This document shows, in pieces, positions 47,226-59,019 of a DNA stretch of 64,000 nucleotides. The notes under the pieces were generated by a model. The model did not search any database. It was given only the letters and a program-made list of their open reading frames with translations, and was not told where the DNA came from. Location of the stretch: positions 758,560 through 822,559 of the forward strand of contig NZ_JACHWY010000002.1 of the NCBI RefSeq assembly GCF_014191715.1, read 5' to 3'. The stretch is from Litorivivens lipolytica (GTDB lineage: Bacteria; Pseudomonadota; Gammaproteobacteria; Pseudomonadales; Spongiibacteraceae). Positions within the stretch are counted from its first letter, which is position 1. Each line of letters starts with the position of its first letter. A program made the position numbers and the translations under genes.

Positions 47226-49523
47226 ATGCCAAAAAAGAAATCTTCGGCCCGCAAGCGCCAACCCAGACGTTTTTTCCGCTTTCAGACGCTATTCAAGCTG
47301 TTCGTTGTTTTCAGTGTGGTGGCCTTTGCCTTCCTTATTTACTGCGATATTCAGGTTCGCTCCGCTTTCAGCGATGTGCGCTGGCAGCAGCCGGCCAAGG
47401 TTTACGCCCGGCCGCTGATCCTGGCCCCCGGCGTGCCGCTCACGCCGCAGGAACTGGAATACGAGCTGGGTTTGCTCGGCTACCAGAATGATTCGCGGCT
47501 GCGTTATCCCGGCAGCTACTACCGCCAGCAAATGACCTTTGCGCTGCACTACCGCGATTTCGCCTTTCCGGATCAGCAGCGTCAGGCAGGGCGGGTGCTG
47601 GTGCATTTTTCCGGCGACAGCGTGCGCCGGGTAGAAGCCATGGGCGGTGAGCCCCTGGAAGAAGTCGTGCTGGAGCCCACAGTCATCGGCGGTATTTACC
47701 CGAATGTGCAGGAGGATCGCCTGCTCGTGCGGCTGGAAAATACCCCGCGTATGCTGGTGGAAGTGCTCCTGCAGGTTGAAGATAAGCAGTTCTACGAACA
47801 TTTTGGTATTTCACCGCGCGGTATCGCCCGCGCCATGCTCGCCAACCTGAAAGCCGGACGCACGGTGCAGGGCGGCAGCACCATTACCCAGCAGTTAGTC
47901 AAAAATGTGCTTTTGACCCGCGAGCGAAGCCTGTGGCGCAAGTTCCAGGAAATGGTAATGGCCTTGCTGCTGGAGGTGCACTACAGCAAGGATGAAATCC
48001 TCGAGGCTTACATCAATCAGGTCTACCTTGGGCAAGAAGGCTCTCGCGCGATTCACGGTTTTGCGCTGGCTGCGCGCCACTACTACAACAAGCCTCTGGA
48101 AGAGCTGAATCTGGCCCAGACCGCCATGCTGGTGGGTTTGGTCAAAGGGCCGTCCTATTACGCGCCCTGGCGTCACGAGCAGCGCGCAAAAGAGCGCCGC
48201 AATCTGGTACTGGCAGAACTGGCTGAGGCGGGCTGGTTGTCGCAGGCGCAGCTAAAAGTCCAGCAGGCGCAGTCTCTGCAATTGGCCAAGAGCAGTGCGC
48301 TGGAAGGGGTCTTTCCCGCCTACGTCGACTTGGTCAGAAGGCAGTTGCGCCGGGACTACCGCAATGCCGATCTGGCAACCGAAGGTCTCAGAGTGTTCAC
48401 GCCGTTCGATCCGCTGGTGCAGCGTCACGCCGAGCAGGCGCTCACGGCAACGCTGGATGGATTCGGTTCGCGTCAATCCGAACTTCAGGGCGCGATGACG
48501 GTGACCTCTGTCGACAATGCCGATGTGATTGCGATGGTAGGCGGGCGGCGACCGCGCTTCGCCGGTTTTAATCGTGCCCTCGATGCGCTGCGACCGGTGG
48601 GTTCGCTTATTAAGCCAGCGATCTACCTGACCGCCCTGCAGGAGCCCCACAGTTATACGCTGTCGACCTTTATCGATGACAACCCGATTGCGGTGAAAAA
48701 CCCCGATGGCAGTCTGTGGAAGCCGACGAACTATGACGAGGAATTTCACGGGCGGGTCATGCTTCATGAAGCGCTGTCGCGTTCTTACAATCTCGCGGCC
48801 GCGCGCCTCGGCCTGGAGCTGGGCATCGACAAGGTGCTCCTCACACTGAAAAAATTGGGGGTTCAGCGTCCTCTCCCGGCCGTGCCGGCCATGCTGCTCG
48901 GGGCGGCGGAACTGTCACCTATTGAAGTGCATGCCATGTATCAGACGCTGGCGGCGAATGGCCGACTACAATCCCTGCGAGCCATCTATGCGGTGACTGA
49001 CAGTCGCGGTCAGCTGCTGGCCCGTTACCCACAGAAGCCGCGGCAAACTGTGGATCAGGCCGCTGTGCACCTGCTGCAGTATGCGATGATCGAAACCGTG
49101 CGCGAAGGTACCGGCAAGGCGGTGTATCAGTCCTTGCCGGCAGATTATCGCGTTGCAGGTAAAACGGGCACGAGTAATGATTTTCGCGATTCCTGGTTCT
49201 CCGGGTTTGCCGGGGATTACGCCGCCACCGTCTGGCTCGGGAATGACGACAATTCGCCCACCGGTTTGACCGGCTCGGCGGGCGCGCTCAAGGCCTGGCG
49301 ACAATTCATGGCCGGTGCCAGTCGCCAACCGATGCCCTTCCAGCCAGTTGAGGGTGTAACGTATCGCTGGATTGATCCGGAAAATGGTCGCGGCAGTCAT
49401 GCCTGGTGTGAAGGAGCGCGGCAGATGCCCTTTATCGGCGGTTCCTGGCCCACGCAGGAATCCCCGCGCTGTGTGCGCACCCTCCCCAATATTTTTCAGT
49501 GGTTCCGCAATGTCTTCGACTGA
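47226..49523 (+). CDS. mrcB: Penicillin-binding protein 1B (bifunctional)
   Basis: A 765-residue class A enzyme that polymerises and crosslinks peptidoglycan. A basic cytoplasmic tail and one membrane segment (about 17-37) lead to a UB2H-like domain (about 60-145). The glycosyltransferase domain (about 150-330) has QVEDKQFYEHFGI with the catalytic Glu and GGSTITQQLVKN. The transpeptidase (about 400-700) has SLIK (the active-site Ser), SYN and KTGTS. Order and length match PBP1B, including LpoB-dependent forms. The Nudix gene starts inside its last codons. Confidence 0.96.
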   Translation: MPKKKSSARKRQPRRFFRFQTLFKLFVVFSVVAFAFLIYCDIQVRSAFSDVRWQQPAKVYARPLILAPGVPLTPQELEYELGLLGYQNDSRLRYPGSYYRQQMTFALHYRDFAFPDQQRQAGRVLVHFSGDSVRRVEAMGGEPLEEVVLEPTVIGGIYPNVQEDRLLVRLENTPRMLVEVLLQVEDKQFYEHFGISPRGIARAMLANLKAGRTVQGGSTITQQLVKNVLLTRERSLWRKFQEMVMALLLEVHYSKDEILEAYINQVYLGQEGSRAIHGFALAARHYYNKPLEELNLAQTAMLVGLVKGPSYYAPWRHEQRAKERRNLVLAELAEAGWLSQAQLKVQQAQSLQLAKSSALEGVFPAYVDLVRRQLRRDYRNADLATEGLRVFTPFDPLVQRHAEQALTATLDGFGSRQSELQGAMTVTSVDNADVIAMVGGRRPRFAGFNRALDALRPVGSLIKPAIYLTALQEPHSYTLSTFIDDNPIAVKNPDGSLWKPTNYDEEFHGRVMLHEALSRSYNLAAARLGLELGIDKVLLTLKKLGVQRPLPAVPAMLLGAAELSPIEVHAMYQTLAANGRLQSLRAIYAVTDSRGQLLARYPQKPRQTVDQAAVHLLQYAMIETVREGTGKAVYQSLPADYRVAGKTGTSNDFRDSWFSGFAGDYAATVWLGNDDNSPTGLTGSAGALKAWRQFMAGASRQPMPFQPVEGVTYRWIDPENGRGSHAWCEGARQMPFIGGSWPTQESPRCVRTLPNIFQWFRNVFD

Positions 49524-50106
49524 GGTCTTCAAAACCCTGAATCAGGTGCAGGAAACCCTGTCACCGTTTCGGCCACGCAAGCGCTGGTTTCGCCGTTGGG
49601 TTAAACGATCGGCCGTGGCCATGCTGGTGCGCGATGGTAAGGCAGGGCCTGAAGTGTTGATGATTAAACGCGCCGAGCGGGAAGGCGATCGCTGGTCCGG
49701 TCATATGGCTTTTCCCGGTGGCCGGATGGAAACCGACGATCAGCACAGCAAAGCCACCGCGGAACGGGAAACCCGCGAGGAAATCGGGGTCGACCCCGCT
49801 AAAGTGGGCCACTGTATTGGCCGCTTGTCAGATATTATGACCCAGCCCCACAGTGGCCTGCGGCCCATGGTGATTACGCCTTATGTCTACGCCTTAAAGC
49901 GTTTTCCGGAACCGCGACCCAATTACGAAGTGGACGAGGTCATCTGGGTGCCGCTCAATTTTCTGGCGGATGAAGGCAACCGGGAAAAGATGATCTGGGA
50001 GAAGGGTCGGCTGAAAATTGAGCTGTCCTGCTACTGGTATCAGGAGCGCCGGATCTGGGGCTTGTCGCTGGCCATGCTGGACGAGCTAGTGAGTCTCTTC
50101 CAGTGA
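49510..50106 (+). CDS. Nudix hydrolase, CoA-pyrophosphatase-like (NudL-type)
   Basis: A 198-residue hydrolase. FPGGRMETDDQHSKATAERE followed by TREEIGV is the Nudix box with the upstream Gly pair; its spacing and the NPL-like region resemble CoA diphosphatases. It may degrade CoA or coenzyme A esters; the exact substrate is not shown. I use the ATG at 49510, which overlaps mrcB by 14 bases; the frame is open further upstream. Its 3' end overlaps a convergent gene by 21 bases. Confidence 0.85.
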   Translation: MSSTEVFKTLNQVQETLSPFRPRKRWFRRWVKRSAVAMLVRDGKAGPEVLMIKRAEREGDRWSGHMAFPGGRMETDDQHSKATAERETREEIGVDPAKVGHCIGRLSDIMTQPHSGLRPMVITPYVYALKRFPEPRPNYEVDEVIWVPLNFLADEGNREKMIWEKGRLKIELSCYWYQERRIWGLSLAMLDELVSLFQ

Positions 50107-50745
50107 TTCCAGTTTTTCGCGCAGATGCTGTTCACGCATCTGCTGCTCAAGAAATACTCGCGTATTCAGCTGCAGCGCTTCCTTGCCTTCACGGGGTGCA
50201 GCGGCTTCCGCCAGCAGCTCCTTGTCCGCGCGGCCATCAATAAAGGCTTTGATCAGCTCGAGACTCACCGGAGACTTTTTCCGGTCGAGATAGAACCAGC
50301 GACGCGCGTCATCTACATTGCCACTGAGATAGCCATTGTGGTGTTTCAGCCAATACACACCGCAGCGGCTCAGCTCGAAATCGCCGACCCGGCCATAGCT
50401 GAAGTTGGGCGTGCTGGGGTTGAAACCCCACTCCGGTGTTTCTTCAATACTGTCCAGCACCATCAGCCACTGACTGCCTTTTTCAAATTCCTTGACGTCC
50501 GCCCGACACAGATTGCCGATGGCGCCCCAGACTCGGATCTGTTCCTGAAACAGTTTGCCGCTCAGCACTTCCATAACGGACAGATCCATGGAGTTGCCGG
50601 CGTGACTCTGCACCTCACCCAACACGATGGTGTGTTCTTCAAGATCCAGTTCAGTGAAATTGCCTTCCCAAAGGCAGCGACAGGCTTGGGCAGGCAAAGC
50701 CGCCAGTAGAAAAATAAGGGGAATAAGAGTTGTGATTCGAAACAT
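50086..50745 (-). CDS. Secreted protein with N-terminal Cys-x-Cys, possibly NTR/TIMP-like
   Basis: A 219-residue protein with a clear signal peptide (about 1-21, ending PAQA before Cys22). The mature start CRCLWEGNFTELDLEEHTIV and LGEVQSHAGNSMDLSVMEV recalls the netrin/TIMP-like fold, in which a Cys-x-Cys N-terminus precedes strands; further Cys residues (NLCRAD, SRCGVYW) could pair with them. The C-terminal 60 residues are helical and charged. I do not know its function. It is convergent with the Nudix gene, overlapping it by 21 bases. Confidence 0.7.
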   Translation of the reverse strand: MFRITTLIPLIFLLAALPAQACRCLWEGNFTELDLEEHTIVLGEVQSHAGNSMDLSVMEVLSGKLFQEQIRVWGAIGNLCRADVKEFEKGSQWLMVLDSIEETPEWGFNPSTPNFSYGRVGDFELSRCGVYWLKHHNGYLSGNVDDARRWFYLDRKKSPVSLELIKAFIDGRADKELLAEAAAPREGKEALQLNTRVFLEQQMREQHLREKLESLEETH

Positions 50746-50814
50746 ACGTCACCTTGCGCACTGCGACCAGAGACTACTTAAAGGCGGCGTTTTGCTCAAG
50801 TGACAACAGGCACA

Positions 50815-50841
50815 AAAAAGCCCGGCAATGCCGGGCTTTTT
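50815..50841. terminator. Terminator of the outer-membrane barrel gene
   Basis: A GC stem (GCCCGGC / GCCGGGC) with a three-base loop, flanked by matching A and T runs; it works in either direction. It stands 22 bases after the stop of the minus-strand barrel gene. On the plus strand there is no gene to end. Confidence 0.88.
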
Positions 50842-50862
50842 GCGTGGTACTGTGGCGGTCGA

Positions 50863-51606
50863 TCAGATATCAACGACTACACCGAGGAAGGCACCTTCGA
50901 CGGTCATGTTGAATTCCGCGTCGTCGTCTTCCGCGTCAATTTCAAAGGAACGAACGCCCGCTTCGAAAGCGACAATGCCGATTTCGTAGCCAATGCCCAG
51001 TTTAGTATCGATGATAGAGTCGTCATCGACCTTCAAGCCGTGGATCTCACCAGTGGCGTAGAGGCCGGTCAATGGCAGGTCAACACGGGCGCCGACATAC
51101 AGCAAAGGAATGGTGAAATCGATGTCTGAGGTACCGGTCTGGTTGCCATCACTGATGGTGGCGTCCCCATCGAACATCCGTGCGGTCAGGCCCACATCGA
51201 CTGACACGATATTGTCGAGGATTTCGTAGTACAGCGTGGCATCGATATGGCTCAGGTCGAAATCTGAGGTAACTTGGCTGTTTGCGGTATAGGTTTTACC
51301 GTCGTAGTTAAACGAGCGCGTCAGAGTCCCCGTTTCTTTAATTTCCATCTCGGTACTGGCAAGACGGATATTGGGCAGCACGGGAATCGGATGCTCCAGC
51401 GCGACGAAAATGCTGTTGGCGCGCTCATCGTCAAAGCCCAGATCATCCTCGAGATCAATCTTGTCATCGCCCGTCTCCTCGCCGCGCAGATCACCAGACC
51501 AACCTTGATTCCAGCTGTAGGCCCCAGCTGTTGCCCCAATAATGTCTGCCTGTGCACTGAAGGGCAGAGCCAGCGCCAGTGCGGCGCCCAGAAGTTTCTT
51601 ATTCAC
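50863..51606 (-). CDS. Outer-membrane beta-barrel protein, TIGR04219-like
   Basis: A 247-residue protein: signal peptide ending FSAQA, then alternating beta strands such as FVALEHPIPVLPNIRLAS, IDATLYYEILDNIVSVDVG, LLYVGARVDLPLTGLYATGE and FLGVVVDI at the end. The pattern and the DLEDDLGFDDER segment match the TIGR04219 group of outer-membrane barrels in my memory; ligand unknown. The last residue is Ile, not the usual Phe. It is monocistronic with its own terminator. Confidence 0.82.
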   Translation of the reverse strand: MNKKLLGAALALALPFSAQADIIGATAGAYSWNQGWSGDLRGEETGDDKIDLEDDLGFDDERANSIFVALEHPIPVLPNIRLASTEMEIKETGTLTRSFNYDGKTYTANSQVTSDFDLSHIDATLYYEILDNIVSVDVGLTARMFDGDATISDGNQTGTSDIDFTIPLLYVGARVDLPLTGLYATGEIHGLKVDDDSIIDTKLGIGYEIGIVAFEAGVRSFEIDAEDDDAEFNMTVEGAFLGVVVDI

Positions 51607-51682
51607 GTTGTATAGCCTCTTTTGTTATGAGCGTGATGGGTCGAGTTTATGCAAAAACAGTGACGTTTCCTAGCGTTTGCCC

Positions 51683-54008
<2,326 letters not shown>

Positions 54009-54084
54009 ACTGTCTCTCTTGTTTCTCTCTTGTAACTACATTGACGAAAATAATGGGCGGGATTATCCCTGATTGGGCCTGACT

Positions 54085-54504
54085 TTACAGGGGGCGCACC
54101 ACCACCAGTATGACGGCGCCGAACAAGACCAGCACCGGTGCCTCGTTAAACCAGCGGTAAAAAACATGGCTGCGGACGTTTTCGTCCTGTTCAAAGCGCT
54201 TGACCAGCACACCGCAATACAGGTGATAGGCGACCAGTGCGGCTACCAGTGCGAGCTTGATCTGCATCCAGACTTCGCCGAGGTAGTAGCTCCAGTTTTG
54301 GGAGAGCAGGATCAAACCGAACACCACGGTCAGCACCGCAAAAGGGGAAATAAAACGGTAGAGTTTTCGCTCCATGATTTTCAGGTGTTCGCGGGTTGCG
54401 CTTTCTTCGGCCATGGTGTGATACACGAACAGCCGCGGCAGGTAAAAGATGCCGGCGAACCAGCAGACCATGGCGATGATGTGCAGAGCTTTGATCCAGA
54501 GCAT
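54085..54504 (-). CDS. hemJ: Protoporphyrinogen IX oxidase HemJ
   Basis: A 139-residue membrane protein with four helices, of the HemJ family. Motifs: LWIKALHIIAMVCWFAGIFY with a conserved His, and YLPRLFVYHTMAE; the ending NEAPVLVLFGAVILVVVRP. It performs the penultimate step of heme synthesis in bacteria without HemG or HemY. It is upstream of hemL and hemB in the same direction, giving a heme cluster. Gap to hemL is 76 bases. Confidence 0.9.
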   Translation of the reverse strand: MLWIKALHIIAMVCWFAGIFYLPRLFVYHTMAEESATREHLKIMERKLYRFISPFAVLTVVFGLILLSQNWSYYLGEVWMQIKLALVAALVAYHLYCGVLVKRFEQDENVRSHVFYRWFNEAPVLVLFGAVILVVVRPL

Positions 54505-54521
54505 TGTCAGTCCTGTGCGCG

Positions 54522-56258
54522 CTAAAAACGAATGGGTAGGTTGTAGTGGTCCGACAGGGCCTCACGGGTCAGAATCCCTTCGTCCGGCGGCCCGCGTCGC
54601 TGACGTCTGGCGGTCACGAATAAACTATCTAGGCCTTCCTGATTCATGGTTTCCAGCGCTTCCATCAGGGTGCCGTTGATATCAAACGCAGCGGTCCGGC
54701 GCCGGTTTTCCAGTGCAGCCAAAAGATCGAGGCTGTCGAGCTCTTTCTCATCTACCTCACTCAATACCGGAAACCAGTGCTCGCGATGGACGATAATACG
54801 TTGCCCTTCGGCGTTAGTGATCACCAGCCAGCGCACCGGATTTTCAAGCAAGTTGGCGAGCGTCTCGGCGTCGGGCTTCTGCGCCACATGTCGCAGGTTG
54901 CGATCGATCAGGGCGGCAGCGCTGGTTCGCAGTAGTGTTAGCGTTACCGGATTGGCGCGCACCGCCTGCTGGGTCGCCAGCAGGGTTGTCTGGTGCGCAG
55001 ACTGCAACTTGAATAGTTCCCGGTGTACGAGCTGCGCTGCAATCACCGCCAGCATTGCCGGGAAAATGATGTTCAGGTTGTGGGTCAGCTCAATAACCGC
55101 CAGTAATGCCGCAAGCGGGGCATTGAGGATGGCGCCCATCACAGCAGCCATCCCCATCAAAACATAAAAATTGTGTTCCGCTGCCAATGTCGGCACCGCC
55201 ATGGCGCCAAGCTGGCCTATCGCGCCGCCGGCAAAAGCGCCGATCAGAAGGGCAGGACCGATAATGCCGATGGGCATGCCCATGCCACAAGACACCGAGG
55301 TGGCAATGAGTTTCAGCAGCATCAAGATCAGCAATAGTTGCAGGCCGTAGCTGCCGTCCAGCGTTGCCTGAAGGCTGTCATAGCCAATGCCGAGCACTTG
55401 CGGTGCGGCCAGTGCGCACAGACCGGTGACAAATCCGGCGATGCCCAGTCGCAACCAGACCGGGCGATTGGCCCAACGCAGACAGCGACTCTGAATCAGC
55501 ACAAAAACACTCGACAGCACGCCGCCAAGGCAGCCCAGTAGAGCGATAAAAGGTAATTCAAGCAGCGAACTCATATTCACGTCGCCCGCCGGCAAAAAGA
55601 CGATGGCGCCGAATACCGCCTGCGACAGGGTGGTGGCAATCACGGCCGCCAGTATGACCGGCACAAAGCCCGCCACGGTGTATTCCATCATTACCACTTC
55701 CATGGCGAAGATGACGCCGGCAATCGGGGTGTTAAACGATGCTGCAATCGCCGCTGCGGTGCCGCAGGCTGACATCACCCTCAGGCTGTTGTTCGGCAGC
55801 CGCAAGCCGGCACCAAACAGGCTGCTGGCAGCGGCGCCAATATGCACGGCCGGGCCTTCGCGCCCGCCGGACTGACCGCTCAACAGAGCGACCAGACCGC
55901 CTATAAACTGGGTGATCATATTGCCCGGTGGCAGGCGGCCGCGGCCATTGTGCAGGGCGGCAATTACATGGGGAATCCCGGTAAAGCGGTGGATAGGGTT
56001 TACAAATTGAAGGCCCATACCGAGTAGCAGTGCGCCACCGAACGGCAGCGCGAAGTGCCACAGGCTGCGCAAACCTTCGAAATTTTCCGCCGAACCCCCG
56101 GGTAGCCAGTAGGCGAGTGGCCACTCTAATGCCAGCCGGAAAAGGATCATCAGCACGGCGGTAACAGCGCCAGCGACGATGCCAAGCACTGCGTAGGGCA
56201 GCGCGGCCTCGGGGCTAGCCAGACGACGTCGGAAATGGGGCAACAGGTCGCGCATCAT
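54522..56258 (-). CDS. ClC-family chloride channel or H+/Cl- antiporter with CBS domain
   Basis: A 578-residue membrane protein. Signatures: GREGPAVHIGAAASS with the gating Glu that marks antiporters, FTGIPHVIAAL in the first selectivity segment (Thr-Gly where GSGIP is usual), and GMPIGIIGPALLIG in the third. The C-terminal region (about 440-578) contains one or two CBS repeats in the cytoplasm. It lies 17 bases upstream of hemJ. Its ion and direction cannot be read from sequence; antiporter is the more likely by the Glu. Confidence 0.9.
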   Translation of the reverse strand: MMRDLLPHFRRRLASPEAALPYAVLGIVAGAVTAVLMILFRLALEWPLAYWLPGGSAENFEGLRSLWHFALPFGGALLLGMGLQFVNPIHRFTGIPHVIAALHNGRGRLPPGNMITQFIGGLVALLSGQSGGREGPAVHIGAAASSLFGAGLRLPNNSLRVMSACGTAAAIAASFNTPIAGVIFAMEVVMMEYTVAGFVPVILAAVIATTLSQAVFGAIVFLPAGDVNMSSLLELPFIALLGCLGGVLSSVFVLIQSRCLRWANRPVWLRLGIAGFVTGLCALAAPQVLGIGYDSLQATLDGSYGLQLLLILMLLKLIATSVSCGMGMPIGIIGPALLIGAFAGGAIGQLGAMAVPTLAAEHNFYVLMGMAAVMGAILNAPLAALLAVIELTHNLNIIFPAMLAVIAAQLVHRELFKLQSAHQTTLLATQQAVRANPVTLTLLRTSAAALIDRNLRHVAQKPDAETLANLLENPVRWLVITNAEGQRIIVHREHWFPVLSEVDEKELDSLDLLAALENRRRTAAFDINGTLMEALETMNQEGLDSLFVTARRQRRGPPDEGILTREALSDHYNLPIRF

Positions 56259-56420
56259 TTCGGCGTGCCGGAGAATTGGCGGCTTGGTGGTGTTAGTTCG
56301 GTCATCCTGCCTTCGCGTGTGCGCTGTAAATCCAGTATTATACGGGGCCTTATCACCGCAGGCCTAATGGCTGTGCTCTTGTGGTTTCAAATAGTTAAAG
56401 AACTTGGCAGGGACTAAACA

Positions 56421-57461
56421 GTGTTAAAGGTAGGTATTGTTGGAGGCACCGGGTATACCGGCGCGGAATTGCTGCGGATTCTGGTTGATCACCCGGATGC
56501 GGAAGTGGCGATGATTACCTCGCGCGGTGAAGCGGGGGTGGCCGTTGATGAGCTGTTTCCGAGCCTGCGCGGCCGACTCGACCTGAAATTTACCGAGCCT
56601 GACACCGAGCAGCTCGCTGCTTGCGACGTGGTGTTTTTCGCCACCCCGCACAATGTTGCCATGAACAGTGTGCCGGAGCTGTTGAAAGCTGGTGCCCGCG
56701 TTATCGACCTGTCGGCGGATTTCCGAATTCGCGACGCCAAGCTCTGGAGCGAGTGGTACCGCGAAGAGCATGTCTGCCCCAATCTTCTGGAAGAAGCGGT
56801 TTATGGTCTGCCGGAAATTTTCGGTGACAAACTGCCGCAAGCGCGGCTCGTAGCTTGTGCCGGCTGTTACCCCACGGCCATCCAGCTGGGCTTCTGGCCC
56901 TTGTTGGAACAGAAACTGGTAGATTTTAATAGCCTGATTGCCAGCGCGGCGTCGGGCGTCAGCGGTGCCGGTCGGCAGGCCAAGGTGAACAACTTGTTCA
57001 CCGAAGTGTCTGAGAACTTTAAGGCCTACGGCGTGTCCGGTCACCGTCATATGCCGGAAATTGATCAGGGCTTGTCCTGGGCGGCGGGTGAATCGGTTTC
57101 TGCGGTGTTTACACCCCACCTGTTGCCGATGATTCGCGGCATTCACGCGACACTGTATGCGAAACTGCGCGACCCGGCGGTGGCCATCGACGAACTGCAA
57201 TATCTGTTTGAAGAGCGTTTCCAGAACGCGCCCTTCGTGGATGTGATGCCGCTGGGCAGTCACCCGGAAACCCGGAGCGTGAAAGGCAGTAATAAACTGC
57301 GTTTGGCCCTGCATCGACCACCCCAGAGCGATATGGTGGTGGTGCTTGCTGCGGAGGACAATCTAGTTAAAGGTGCGTCTGGTCAGGCGATTCAATGCAT
57401 GAACTTGATGTTCGGGCTTGAGGAAACTGCCGGTCTCGGCGCCATTGCCGTATTGCCGTAA
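56421..57461 (+). CDS. argC: N-acetyl-gamma-glutamyl-phosphate reductase ArgC
   Basis: A 346-residue NADP enzyme of arginine synthesis. [19 protein letters not shown] gives the Rossmann turn; the catalytic Cys is in [26 protein letters not shown] and [14 protein letters not shown] follow. GTG start with GGCAGGGA nearby. It is followed 59 bases later by erpA, as in Pseudomonas. No other arg genes are here. Confidence 0.97.
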   Translation: MLKVGIVGGTGYTGAELLRILVDHPDAEVAMITSRGEAGVAVDELFPSLRGRLDLKFTEPDTEQLAACDVVFFATPHNVAMNSVPELLKAGARVIDLSADFRIRDAKLWSEWYREEHVCPNLLEEAVYGLPEIFGDKLPQARLVACAGCYPTAIQLGFWPLLEQKLVDFNSLIASAASGVSGAGRQAKVNNLFTEVSENFKAYGVSGHRHMPEIDQGLSWAAGESVSAVFTPHLLPMIRGIHATLYAKLRDPAVAIDELQYLFEERFQNAPFVDVMPLGSHPETRSVKGSNKLRLALHRPPQSDMVVVLAAEDNLVKGASGQAIQCMNLMFGLEETAGLGAIAVLP

Positions 57462-57493
57462 ACTTGATTGATTTAGTCGGTTATTTGAAAATT

Positions 57494-57512
57494 TCACTCA
57501 GTCGTTGAGTGA
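57494..57512 (+). repeat. Inverted repeat at the erpA ribosome site
   Basis: TCACTCA and TGAGTGA form a seven-pair stem with a five-base loop. The right arm runs into the GAGGAG ribosome site of erpA (57511-57516), so as RNA it could limit ribosome access, or as DNA serve a dimeric regulator. Confidence 0.5.
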
Positions 57513-57520
57513 GGAGTTGT

Positions 57521-57874
57521 ATGTCCAGCGTTGAGCAGTTTACCCCGACCGTGGTCAGCCTGACCGAGCGTGCCGTGCATAAGGTGCGTTCGTTGAAGGA
57601 AGAAGAGGACAATGAGGAACTCAAGTTACGGGTATTCGTAACGGGCGGCGGTTGCTCGGGCTTCCAATACGGTTTTACCTTCGATGAGCTGGTGGCTGAC
57701 GACGACACAGCCGTCGCTATTGAAGACGTTACCGTGTTGGTTGATCCGCTCAGCTACCAGTATCTGGCCGGGGCCGAAGTCGACTATGAAGAGGGCCTGG
57801 AGGGCTCGCGCTTTCTGGTCAAAAACCCCAATGCCAGCACCACCTGCGGCTGCGGCTCGTCCTTTTCTATCTAA
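57521..57874 (+). CDS. erpA: Iron-sulfur cluster insertion protein ErpA
   Basis: A 117-residue A-type carrier that passes Fe-S clusters to target proteins such as IspG. The three Cys are present: [10 protein letters not shown] and [10 protein letters not shown]. The ATG at 57521, with GAGGAG ahead, gives the family length; an ATG four codons upstream lacks this spacing. It is essential in relatives. Convergent with anmK (19-base gap). Confidence 0.97.
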   Translation: MSSVEQFTPTVVSLTERAVHKVRSLKEEEDNEELKLRVFVTGGGCSGFQYGFTFDELVADDDTAVAIEDVTVLVDPLSYQYLAGAEVDYEEGLEGSRFLVKNPNASTTCGCGSSFSI

Positions 57875-57893
57875 GTACTTGTCTATTTAAGTG

Positions 57894-59018
57894 TCAGGCG
57901 CTGTAGAGGGCGCCTAGCACGACTTCTTTTGAAGCCCCAGTGACACTCGGCAGATTTCCCGACAGAGCGTTTAGTCGTCGCCAAGCCAGCCAGGCGAAGG
58001 CGACTGCTTCCACGTGCAAGGGGTGCAGCCCGAGACTTTCCGTGCTCGCGACCAGTGTGGGGTGAATCAGGGTTTCCAGGCGTTGCATCAAGGCTGTATT
58101 GAAGGCACCGCCGCCGCAGACAAAAAGCTGCGAGGGCATTTTCGGCAGGCGGCTCAGACTGTCGCTGATTGTTTGGGCGGTCAGTTCGAGCAGTGTCGCT
58201 TGTACGTCTTCCGCGCAGGGTTGCGAGGCCAGTGATGCCAGTGCCCATTGCAGCTCTCCTGCATCAAAATCTTCTCGCCCGGTACTGCGTGGGCCTGCTT
58301 GGTATTGGAAATAGGGGTGGTTCAACAGCTTGGTCAACAGCTCGGGAATCACGCTGCCTCTGGCAGCGATCTGCCCCTTGTCGTCAAAGGGTTGATCAAA
58401 TGCCTGTTGTACCCAAGTGTCCATCAACACATTGCCCGGGCCGGTATCAAAACCCAGAGCCGCATCGTTGCCATCCAGCCAGGTAATGTTGGCCATCCCT
58501 CCGATATTGACCACTGCCCGGCAGGTTCCGGTTTTCGCGAACAGCGCCTGATGCAGTGCTGGGGCCAGCGGCGCTCCCTGACCGCCCTCGGCAATGTCTC
58601 GGCGGCGAAAGTCGGCAACAACCGGGATGCCGGTCTGGCTGGCAAGGGTATTTGCATCCCCAATTTGCAGGGTGAATGCCTGGTCGGGGTGGTGCGTTTC
58701 AGAAGGGGGGCGGTGGCGTATGGTCTGGCCGTGGCAGCCAATCGCGGTGATGTCTTCTGGCTTGCGCCGGGTCTTTTTCAGCAGCGCATTAACGGCGCTC
58801 GCATATTCACTGCCGAGCCAGCGGTCCAACCTGCCAAGTTGTTCGATCTCATTGTCGCCGGGCTGGCAGAGGGCGCGCAGTTGGTTTTGGAGTTCGCTGG
58901 GAAAGGGCTGACTGTAATGCGCCTCCACCTGTGGGAGGCCTTCGGCATTGAGTGTACAGAGAACGCAATCTATCCCGTCCAGACTGGTGCCGGACATGAT
59001 GCCGATAAAGCGCTCCAT
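57894..59018 (-). CDS. anmK: Anhydro-N-acetylmuramic acid kinase AnmK
   Basis: A 374-residue ASKHA-fold kinase that turns anhydroMurNAc from wall turnover into MurNAc-6-phosphate. Motifs: FIGIMSGTSLDGIDCVL, IGCHGQTIRHRP, VNIGGMANITWL, GFDTGPGNVLMD, FVCGGGAFNTALM. The ATG at 59018 fits the family and follows the M23 peptidase by one base. AnmK releases recycled sugar toward the cell-wall pool; AmgK-MurU, also here, handle the unphosphorylated sugar. Confidence 0.97.
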   Translation of the reverse strand: MERFIGIMSGTSLDGIDCVLCTLNAEGLPQVEAHYSQPFPSELQNQLRALCQPGDNEIEQLGRLDRWLGSEYASAVNALLKKTRRKPEDITAIGCHGQTIRHRPPSETHHPDQAFTLQIGDANTLASQTGIPVVADFRRRDIAEGGQGAPLAPALHQALFAKTGTCRAVVNIGGMANITWLDGNDAALGFDTGPGNVLMDTWVQQAFDQPFDDKGQIAARGSVIPELLTKLLNHPYFQYQAGPRSTGREDFDAGELQWALASLASQPCAEDVQATLLELTAQTISDSLSRLPKMPSQLFVCGGGAFNTALMQRLETLIHPTLVASTESLGLHPLHVEAVAFAWLAWRRLNALSGNLPSVTGASKEVVLGALYSA

Positions 59019-59019
59019 G

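Noticed and set aside
56424-57314. Minus-strand frame of 296 residues opposite argC
   Set aside because: Antisense to a clear argC; Gln/His-rich translation without a domain.
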